Part shown: positions 55,504 to 64,000 of the stretch, in pieces | Position numbering within the stretch: position 1 is the first letter of the stretch | How the letters are laid out: each line of letters begins with the position of its first letter | Source: Hedera helix | Taxonomy: Eukaryota > Streptophyta > Magnoliopsida > Apiales > Araliaceae | Direction: 5' to 3' | Length of the DNA: 64,000 nt | NCBI GenBank assembly: GCA_947179155.2 | Contig: OX359275.1 | Coordinates: forward strand, 38,808,808 to 38,872,807 | Position numbers and translations under genes: made by a program | The notes under the pieces: generated by a model | Seen by the model: only the letters and a program-made list of their open reading frames with translations | Told to the model about the DNA's origin: nothing | Database searches by the model: none

Positions 55504-56542
55504 TTACACAAAATCACCACCACTCTGTTGCCACAAATTGATGATATCAGTGGCCTGATTAAGAAGAATAACAAACTGCTTTTGAGATATCCAAGGCTTA
55601 CCCTCAAGCATGACCTTGAGCTCCTCCCAAGCATCTTTCCTCGGCCAGAAGTAGTAAGGACTTAAAGGAATGGAGCCATGACCCGGGATCACTTGATCGA
55701 GCGCAAGACCAATGTTCCTCTCCATCCAAATGAACCTCAATACAAGCCTTGGTTTCTCCATTGGTTTCACCAACACTCCCAGCTTCTATAATTACAAAAA
55801 TTCAGAACCAAATAAGTACCTCTAGTTGTGCATTGAAATATCAACATTTCTCTGTGTACTTAGTATGGGAAGAAGATGATTGTTTGGGACCAGTTGATAA
55901 GTCCTTTTTTTTTCACTTTTTTTCTTCCCAAGTAACTACTCCCAAGTCCCCAAAGAAAAAAAAACACTTTTTCCCCTTAATAACTATTTTGATCATTTTT
56001 GGGTTCCATTTTAATAGAAGCTTTTACTTTGACTAGGCAATTTGAATAAAGCGTTAGGGTAAACTAGTACCTAAATCGACTTGGTAGTCCCTTGTTATTT
56101 CCAATAAATCCATCAATTTACATTATTCAGCTATTAAAGTCTAACTTTAAACTATCTCATATTTTGTATCTGTATTTGTTTGTGTATGAGAGAGATACTT
56201 GAGTTGAAGTATAAACGTGAAATTACCAATCGAAAAAAGTAGAAATTAATAATAAATGTATGCACAGAGAGAGATAGAGGGGCAGACCTCTGATTCGAGC
56301 GGAGAGGAAGAGGCAGAGCTCTTATCATCGGCAATTGATTGTTGGTCAAGTGCTTTCACGGCTGCTGCTGCCGAAGAAGCAAAATGTCTAATTTTTGTGC
56401 TTGGGCTGCAACTCATCCGCATCGGAGAAGGAAAAAAAGAAGACTTGACAAAAATCGATTCTCTTGTAGGCTGAATCGGGAACAAGAATCTTGTTGGCGG
56501 TAAGGTTTCGAGTGAACACTTGGGAGTAGGGTTCATCGCCAT
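55504..56542 (-). CDS. PSRP3: Plastid-specific 30S ribosomal protein 3 (PSRP3/Ycf65)
   Basis: Chloroplast 30S subunit protein (cS23), encoded in the nucleus and as ycf65 in some algal plastids. Exon 1 (56542-56288, 85 codons) encodes a Ser/Ala-rich plastid transit peptide (MAMNPTPKCSLETLPPTRFL...). Exon 2 (55785-55504) encodes the conserved domain: KPRLVLRFIWMERNIGLALDQ, PGHGSIPLSPYYFWPRKDAW, EELKVMLEGKPWISQKQ and LLNQATDIINLWQQSGGDFV. The total of 178 residues matches the 166-183 of Arabidopsis homologues. The intron (56287-55786) runs GAG|GTCTGC to TTATAG, a weak donor but the only one keeping phase. The ATG at 56542 is followed by a second in-frame ATG two codons later. Confidence 0.93.
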
Positions 56543-56643
56543 TGTTCAGTTTGTTTAATTACGCGACCCATTTCACCTTCCACCCGAACCAAATGCAACC
56601 CGCGTCTTTTTTTTTTAGTCCGTCACTTTGGTCCGTCTTTGAG

Positions 56644-56658
56644 GTTCGCTGGAGAGAG

Positions 56659-56692
<34 letters not shown>
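56644..56692 (-). promoter_or_regulatory. PSRP3 promoter microsatellite (TA)n(GA)n
   Basis: On the minus strand a TA run, which could serve as a TATA box, passes into a GA run and CTCTCTCCAGCGAAC about 100 bp before the PSRP3 ATG. Confidence 0.5.
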
Positions 56693-57439
56693 CACATATA
56701 AAACTTACAGAAATACTCTTTTTATATATAAGTGATACCGTAAAAAACAATCACTTCGTTTACAATCTATAATTTCTCCCTTATATTTCTTTTTTTCTTT
56801 TTCTATCCCTTAATTTGTCCATTAAATATACAACTCATCTTCAATGAATCTCCAAAATGTTGCTCCATTAATCAAACGGAATGAGGTCCTTTGTATCAAT
56901 TCTTTGTATCATGTCTCTGTTATCGGTGTCTCTGTTATCAGAAACATGATACAGAAATATATATATATATTTGTATGTAAACATAAACAGAGACATGATA
57001 CAGAAAATTGATGTAGAGGATTTGAGGTCTAACCAAACACCTAAGAAGGAGAATTTCAAAGATAGCACCATTCATAACCCTATCAATCATTCTCACATTC
57101 ATCCCTTCATACCACCCTTCTATACGCTACTCCACCTATAAATTAGTATCCGATTTGTCATCTCCTTCTTATCATCATCCTTCTCAGCAATTAATAGGAC
57201 GCGCGGACCACTCTTTCAAAAAATAGAGATTTTTCCTCACGCTACTCGGATAATTCTGATCCTAACCTAATTATACAAGAAAACGACACCGAGAAGAGAA
57301 ATCCCTCCAATGGCAGCCGCGAGTTGGCGACTGTAACAAAAAATAAAAAGGGTGAGAAAACACCCAAAAAAATATTGAAAAGATCGTCAAGGGATAAGGT
57401 GGCACCACAAAAAATGTGACAGGGAAAAACTCCGGCCAT
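56693..57439. other. Spacer between PSRP3 and the TBL pseudogene
   Basis: Contains the hairpin MITE below. The part next to the TBL relic should hold the lost N-terminal coding region, but all three frames are closed there. Confidence 0.45.
56886..57020. mobile_element. Hairpin MITE, about 135 bp
   Basis: Left arm TTTGTATCATGTCTCTGTT and right arm AACAGAGACATGATACAGAAA are inverted repeats extending to about 35 bp with an (AT)-rich loop. No target duplication identified. Confidence 0.6.
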
Positions 57440-58864
57440 GGCAGCGTTAAGATAATTAGAAGACATTATATTGATGATGATAAAGAGTGTGATTTATTTT
57501 CGGGGGAATGGGTGTCAAATCCTATGGGGCCCTATTACACAAACTCGAAGTGTTGGGCGATTCAGGAGCATCAGAACTGCATGAAATTTGGAAGGCCTGA
57601 TAAGGAGCTCATGAAGTGGAGGTGGAAACCGAATGGATGGGAATTACCGGTGTTTGATCCGTTACAGTTCTTGGATTATATGAGAGGGAAGTCTCTGGCC
57701 TTTGTTGGATACTCGGTGGCTAGAAGCCATATGCAGTCGTTGATACGCCTCTTGTCTAGGGTAAGTATGTTTAATTTGTGTATTATTTGAAATTTTTATC
57801 TAATACATCCATTTGAATGTTTTCTTATATTTAAAAAAGAGATGGTAATACTTACCAATCTCACATCTTTTTTAACCCAAGATCCTTATTTAGGCATATA
57901 AATCTCCCAAAATTTGCTGCTAAGCCCCAAGTGGTGTGTATATGTGTTATCTCATGGACTTAATTAGGTGAATATGCATAGATATATATATGCATGTGAA
58001 TTAGTATGATTGTTAATTTTCTTAAATTTTACTTTCTTCCAATTACCCAACTAACTTAAAAAACTTTGAAGGTGACATATCCAATAGATGTTTCAAATAC
58101 AACATATGAGAATTTCAAACACTGGGAATACAAGGACTACAACTTCAACATATCCATTTTTTGGTCTCCCTATTTGGTAAAGACCCAAAAAACTGATCCT
58201 AATGACATAACCCGCCCTTTCAATCTATATCTCAACGAATTTGACGACTTGTGGGCAACCCAAAATCGAGAAATTCGACTGTGTCATCTCCGCCGGCCAG
58301 TGGTTCTTCCGTCCCGCAATGTTCTACTTAAAACGCCGCCTGATTGGTTGCCTCTACTGTCCCAATAGCAATGTCACCCACAGGACATCCCAATTCAGCA
58401 ATCGGCGGGCATTCCGAACCGCTTTTAGGGCAATAAACAGCCTGAAAAATTACGAGGGCAATAACATTTCTTAGGACAATTACAACATCTCACTTCGAAA
58501 ATGGACCGTGGGATAAAGGGGGAAATTGTGTTAGGACAAAGCCGTTGAGAAGTGGTGAGATTGTACCGGAGGATTATTATTTGGAGATGTGCAATATTCA
58601 ATTGGAGGAATTTAGGAATGGAAGGAAAATTGGGAGAAAAAAAGGATTGAAGTTTAGGCTATTGGATATGACACAAGTTATGTTATTGAGACCAGATGGG
58701 CACCTGATAAATATGGGCACTGGCCTCCTCCAGCAGAGAATGCGAGTGTGATTAGTGATTGTGTGCATTGGTGCTTGCCTGGACCTATTGATACGTGGAA
58801 TGGTTTCTTGCTTGAGATGTTGAAGAGAGAGAAAATGGGCGGTAGTAGTAGAAGTCATATTTAA
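57440..58864 (+). pseudogene. TBL-type polysaccharide O-acetyltransferase pseudogene
   Basis: Two exons can be followed (to 57760, and from 58072), with the same GT-AG phase as the paralogue at 62017. Exon 1 reads DKECDLFSGEWVSNPMGPYY and CWAIQEHQNCMKFGRPD, but the GDS motif is GYS (TAC at 57710-57712) and a conserved Cys has become Trp (NGWELP). The signal-anchor region is missing. In exon 2 three single-base indels change frame: an extra A near 58262-58265, an extra A near 58460, and a lost C near 58702. Each downstream frame then continues with the expected TBL sequence, ending with DCVHWCLPGPIDTW (the DxxH motif). TBL proteins acetylate xyloglucan or other wall polymers in the Golgi; this copy cannot be functional. 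Confidence 0.9.
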
Positions 58865-60343
58865 TTAAAATTCACTTTTAGTTAGAACAAAAATAATTAT
58901 CAGCTAGATTTATGATTTTTTTTTTATTTCACATTTCTATCGTCGAAGAATTTTCTTGATATGTTTCATAGGAGATTCTGGAGGTTTTTGCTGTTATGTT
59001 CATAAAATTGTTAAAATTTTCTCGCACAAGTGTTCTTGTAAATTCTCCCTACACATTTCATAGATAGACTATAGAGCTCAATTTAATTTAATTGTTCTCT
59101 TAATTTTTCTATGAAATTCTTAAATTTTAAATTGATGTTAATTTATTTATTGAATACTGCAATACTTAATATTGTAAATTACTTTAAAAAATTATATATT
59201 AATTTAATTTTTAAAATTTCATAAATTAATTAGGGTTAAAGTTAAATGATATTTTTTTGTGGAACGAATGGAATCAAGACATCAATACAAAAATATAACA
59301 AATCAAAAACCGAGTTGTTTTAGTTGGTTTTAAGTCAATTCGGTAGATTAAGAATTTTTTATTTATCAATTCAGTAGATTAAATGTTTCTTTAATTTTAT
59401 TATAAAACATGTAATTAATGTATCCCTATAACATAGTCTTGATTCATGAACTTAATTAGGAGAATGAATATTAACATAAAATTATGGAATAATTTGTTCG
59501 ATGCATGATTAGAAATATTACCAAGCTAATTAATTAATTAATATTGATGTCATGACTCTGCAACTATATATTATTTATAAAAATAAAATATCAAGCTATA
59601 AAATCATATATTAGTTGTACGAGATCTTGGACATATACTAGTGAACATATAAAAATTGTGAGAAAAGATTCAATAGTCATCATTATATATATAAATATTA
59701 TAGTTGATGATAAATATTAGCTTAAATATATAATTTTTAAAATTTGCTTGATATATAATTTTTAAAATTTATCCGTACTTGAATGGAATGAATGGGTTAT
59801 CGAATTTGTATACATTGGTCCTGGACCTCTTGGTTGATTAATTAGGCAAAGATTTGCCATCTTCTGTCGGTAGGGGTTGACCTGTTATGGACAAACTATA
59901 TTTTATTTAATGATAATATATGCTATTTATAGATATGATTGACACAATTAATTAAAGTTGAACGATAACAGGTGAGCTTATCAGTCATTTAAGCATCATT
60001 ACACGTTACTGATGTGGGTGAGCAAGATTTGGATGTAACACCAACACTATCGAGTCATTTGGTTCGAAGGACTTGAGAGCCCAAAATAATAGTCATTTTA
60101 ATTAAATATTTTTTTTAACGTTTGCTATGTTAAGTTTAATAAAAATAATTATTTTAATAGAATCGTATTTCTTTTATACACTAAAATTACAATTCTAATG
60201 GGTAAAAAAATGGAAAAAAAATATTAAGACAAAACTATGATCACCCATATAAATATATATATTAATAGGTATTATATTATATTAATAGAATATATATAAG
60301 ATATTAGATATACATTATTATATGTTTGTAATATATATATATA

Positions 60344-60614
60344 TACTCCTTTTGTCAAAAAATAAATACTCATTTTTGACTTTTTTAATTAAATTGACTA
60401 TTTTCAAATTTAATAATTAAGCACATATAGATATATTTTTAAAATTATAAAAATTAGTGTTAGTAGTAAATTGTATGTGTATATATACACTTTCTTTTGG
60501 TTATAATATCTTCACCTGTATTTTGACAAAATTGGTACCAAAATTAGTTTTAAAAATGAATAATTTGACTTTTAAAAGTCAAAATTAAGTATTTAATTTG
60601 GGAGAGAAGAAGTA
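60344..60614. mobile_element. Stowaway-like MITE
   Basis: Ends TACTCCTTTTGTCAAAAAAT and (reverse) TACTTCTTCTCTCCCAAATT, with internal inverted GACTTTT/AAAAGTC blocks; about 270 bp, AT-rich, non-coding. Confidence 0.5.
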
Positions 60615-61102
60615 TTTAATATATAATATTATATTTTTTAATAACTTTGGGTCCACTAAAATAGGAAGATATGGTTGACCTTCGACACCGTCATACGATG
60701 TCTCCGTATCACTAAATAATTACTCTATTTCATCACTACGTCTCTTTCCTAAAAATAAATACCAGAAAAATAAAATATTCTACCAGAAAAATGACAAATA
60801 CAACGCCAATAGTGAGAGGAAGTGATCGTACTGAAGAATTTTAAGAAAACTGGTAAAAAGAGATGGTGAACGTTAGGTCCCTTATTAGCCCCCAGTTTTC
60901 TACTCCTTGTTAATGAGTGCGTGGTTTGAGTTTCATCAATTATAAAATACTCTTTCCATCTCCATTAATATAAATAAATTATAATTACTAATATTTTTAA
61001 GATAATTCAAAATACATTGACAAAAATTAAATAGACTGATGTTAATTTTGAATTCAATAATATTGAGATTTTATCTTAGAATTAAGCGACGGATAACTCT
61101 TA

Positions 61103-61439
61103 GGTTATATTTGTTTGCAAAATATATACTTGGGATTGGACTATTTATAATAATTTAAAACTATTTCGGATTTTTTTATCCCATGATGAGGGATTATTAA
61201 TCCTTTCATGTTGGACTATTTGTCCCATAAAGCTATTTAATAGCTTAAAATGAGGGGGATTATTAATCTCAAATTTATCATGAGATTATATAATCCCTCA
61301 TAAATAGTCTTAAGAATGATAAAAAAAAATAGTCCAAGGACTATTAATCCCTTATCATGGGATAAATATAGTCCGGAATAGTGTTAAATTAATACAAATA
61401 ATCCAATCCCAAGTATAATTTTTGTAAACAAACATAGCC
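61103..61439. mobile_element. Tourist-like (PIF/Harbinger) MITE
   Basis: 337 bp with long inverted ends: GGTTATATTTGTTTGCAAAA at left and, reversed, GGCTATGTTTGTTTACAAAA at right, continuing into ATACTTGGGATTGGA on both sides. It is flanked by TTA on both sides, the 3-bp target duplication of Tourist elements. Several internal palindromes. Confidence 0.75.
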
Positions 61440-62016
61440 TTAGAATATAAAATTGGTACTAAATATAGGATCAAATTCATTAAAGTAATCCATCCTAGAC
61501 TACTTTTTTATTTTCTTTTTTTAAGTTGGATTAAAAAATGCCTTACAAATATAATAAGAGAATTGATATTTTCACAAATTAATTTGATATTTTCACAAAA
61601 TTAAATGGGATCCACTTATATAAATATTAATTTTCTATAATAAATGTATGGTAAAGTACAAAATAAACTTATAAAAAGGTGAAAATCACTCCTAAAATTT
61701 AAAAATCACAACACAATCTCAATATTTAATTAATTACCAGCCTAACACCTCGTCCGTGACGGTAGAGGTAACTTGAAATCCTAATTTTGTTGTTCTATAG
61801 GGTAGGGTAGTTTTGGAATAGAGAAAATTATCATGTCTCCTCACCATGTCGAATCAGAACCATATATTGAAACTTGACACAACATAACGTGCCCATGCGA
61901 AGTCTCTGTCTTCATCTCTTCGCCGGCCATTTGCCTCACAGACTCTCTCTCTCTCTCTCTCCTCTGTCCTAGCTAGCTAAGCTAATTAATTAAAGAGACG
62001 TACAGCTGGTTCTTCA

Positions 62017-62535
62017 ATGAAATCCCAAGCCATCGAAAATCCCTTTGGAAGAAACCAAAAGATTATCATTCTTTTTGCCTCAACTCTATTACTTCTCACC
62101 CTCGTCCCTCTCTATTACCCTTTCCAAACACCTACCGCCCCATCTCAATCCTTCCCCAATAGTAATAATAATAATTCCCCCCTATCGCAATTGAAATCGG
62201 AATCAGTATCGGAACCTCATCATTCCGATGCCGATTCCATTGAGATTGATGAGCATGAAAAGTGTGATATTTTTACCGGGGAATGGATTCCGAATCCGGA
62301 GGCACCTTACTACACAAACACAACGTGTTGGGCCATTCATGAGCATCAAAACTGCATGAAATACGGTCGACCCGATTCCGACTTCATGAAATGGAGGTGG
62401 AAACCCGATGGATGTGACCTACCCATTTTCAACCCCTATCAGTTCCTTGAACTTGTTAGAGGCAAATCTTTAGCCTTCGTCGGAGATTCGGTCGGAAGAA
62501 ATCAAATGCAGTCCTTGATGTGTATGTTATCCCGG
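62017..62535 (+). CDS. TBL-type polysaccharide O-acetyltransferase, exon 1 (gene continues past window)
   Basis: Golgi type II membrane enzyme that transfers acetyl groups to wall polysaccharides; closest by eye to the TBL19-27 (xyloglucan) group. The 173 codons seen start MKSQAIENPFGRN, with one membrane anchor at about residues 16-36, a Ser/Asn/Pro-rich stem to about 80, and the TBL domain from EKCDIFTGEWIPNPEAPYY. The catalytic GDS is intact at 156-158 (FVGDSVGRNQMQSL). The exon ends TCC CGG|GTACGC at 62535 in phase 0, as in the decayed tandem copy at 57.4 kb. The exons carrying the DxxH motif must lie beyond 64000. A CT-rich leader precedes the ATG. Confidence 0.9.
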
Positions 62536-64000
62536 GTACGCACGCAATTTTAAATTATTTTTTTTCTGCCATGCCTCTTGATTTATTAACTTTTAAATGG
62601 ATATTTCACATATTTTAGAGAATTAACTTTCCTTTCAAATTCTTGATTTGATATAAAAAATTCAAGAATTTAATTGGGTCATGAACATAAATTATGGACA
62701 AAGTCAGCATGTGGTTCAACATTTCTAAGGATTAGGTGACATATGATAAAGACATTTATATAGTACAAATATTCCAGTGTTAATATAGAACAAATGCACG
62801 TGAATTCTTCGGACGCATGAAGAGTTAGCTTACCAAAGTTGAAATTAACGGGTTCTGCAAAATATCTTTACAGAGTATAGACAGATTGAAGCCTAAAATT
62901 GTAGGAATTTTAAGATTTTTATTTAAAAAGTATTTAAATGTATTTTTTTTTAAAAAAAATCACTTAAAAATATAATTTGCATTTAAAATTGAGAGTACAT
63001 TTTGTTTAGTATAAAGAATTTTAGAGTGTATTTTGTTTAGTGAAAAGCCTTTAAGGATATATTTTATTTGACAAAAAAAATTTTAAGACGTACTCAAATA
63101 CGTTTTAAATATTAAGATGTAAATTTTAAATTTTCTACAATTTTAGAGGATAATCTATACTTTAATCTATAGTATATTAGCACATGTAATAAATTATGTG
63201 AAATAAAATAAAAATTTTAAAATAAAATAATAATAAGAAAAAAAATTAAATTTTAACAAAAATAAGTGTGAAACAAAATCACTGAATATAAATAAATAGA
63301 CAAACAGCTTCAAGATTATTTTAACTTTTTGTACTATTATCTGTAAGTCACTCGGCTACATGAAAATTTGAACCACATCTAAAAGTCAGAGCTACGTACG
63401 AATCATTACATTCCGCAAGTTGTGGGGTTCAGCAAATAAGCTGCTAGCGTCAACATCTATTTTGCAACATTTCACGGAGAGATTTAGAAAATTTGGACGA
63501 ATTCAGACCCTTACATACGGAAAATAATCTTATTTTTTAAAAAAAATAATAAAAAAATATATGCATTGCATGAAAATAATTTAACTATATACACGTCACC
63601 CGTGGCGAAGCAAAAATAAAAGGTTAATAGGATCAAATTATGAGTTTATAAATAATTTAGCAAGAGTTGAGAGCAGTGCTCCCAAATTAATTTTTTTAAA
63701 ATAATTTTATATTTTTGGGTTGCATATATAGAATAAATATTTGATTATAATGATAATATAATAATTATTAATTTTATATATATTTATATACATGTATATA
63801 TACACCCTATTGACCCTAATGAATTTTTTTAAAGACAAATTATTTATAAATAATTAATTCTTTAAAAAATAATATAAAATAGATTATTAATTAATTTAAG
63901 AAGATTATATGAATATACATATATAGAAAAAGTATGAATGATATATAATTGAGAGTTAAGTAAAAAAATTATAAATTTTTAATTCAATCTTATATATTAA
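62536..64000 (+). other. Intron 1 of the TBL gene
   Basis: Starts GTACGC and stays AT-rich to the window end; no acceptor with matching TBL coding sequence was found, so the intron is at least 1.46 kb. Confidence 0.55.

Larger units (their letters stand above)
58865..62016. other. Spacer between the TBL copies, AT-rich
   Basis: No gene seen; contains two MITEs and, near 61557-61645, a third member of the AATTGATATTTT palindromic family. A (CT)n run near 61941-61962 lies in the probable leader of the next gene. Confidence 0.5.

Noticed and set aside
56256..56474. 72-codon plus-strand ORF
   Set aside because: Antisense shadow of PSRP3 exon 1.

Overview
The window is nuclear DNA of a flowering plant, almost certainly a eudicot. 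It is AT-rich, its genes are split by short GT-AG introns, and the protein-coding genes are plant families: a P-class PPR, S-adenosylmethionine decarboxylase with its plant-type upstream ORFs, a mitochondrial proline dehydrogenase, FLX-like, PSRP3 and TBL. The species cannot be fixed from the sequence alone. All exon joins were built by hand from frame, splice sites and remembered family sequences; no database search was run.

Layout. 1-8.3 kb: a PPR gene and SAMDC, both on the minus strand; SAMDC has a long leader carrying two overlapping uORFs. 8.3-15.7 kb: intergenic, with a Stowaway-like MITE, a solo LTR (TSD CATAT) containing a striking GC-rich palindrome array, and an eroded minus-strand coding remnant. 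15.7-18.0 kb: four-exon proline dehydrogenase (minus) with a candidate proline-responsive promoter element. 20.7-24.4 kb: five-exon archaeal-type cofactor-independent phosphoglycerate mutase (plus). 25.3-25.8 kb: a type I MADS-box relic ending in two EAR-like motifs. 26.3-32.0 kb: a large Tekay-like solo LTR (TSD AAGAT) that carries a 39-bp minisatellite and is itself interrupted by a nested copia solo LTR. 33.7-38.7 kb: an FLL2-like coiled-coil gene with a 13-copy Tyr/Arg repeat tail (plus). 39.7-49.7 kb: a BRCT/RING gene, broken by frameshifts and stops and split by a young, coding-intact Tnt1/Tork-type copia element. 50.5-51.0 kb: a small basic-peptide gene (minus) below the usual ORF cutoff. 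55.5-56.5 kb: PSRP3 (minus). 57.4-58.9 kb: a TBL O-acetyltransferase pseudogene. 62.0 kb to the end: exon 1 of its intact tandem paralogue.

How the genes relate. They are independent housekeeping or regulatory plant genes, not an operon. FLL2 next to a BRCT/RING gene matches, from memory, the neighbouring Arabidopsis loci At1g67170 and At1g67180, so this looks like conserved microsynteny in which one partner has died here. The two TBL genes are a tandem pair in which one copy decayed. The items most worth a second look are the 76-bp palindrome repeat in the solo LTR, the nested LTRs with the 39-bp minisatellite, the scrambled filler DNA beside the copia element, the MADS relic with duplicated motifs, and the FLL2 repeat tail.
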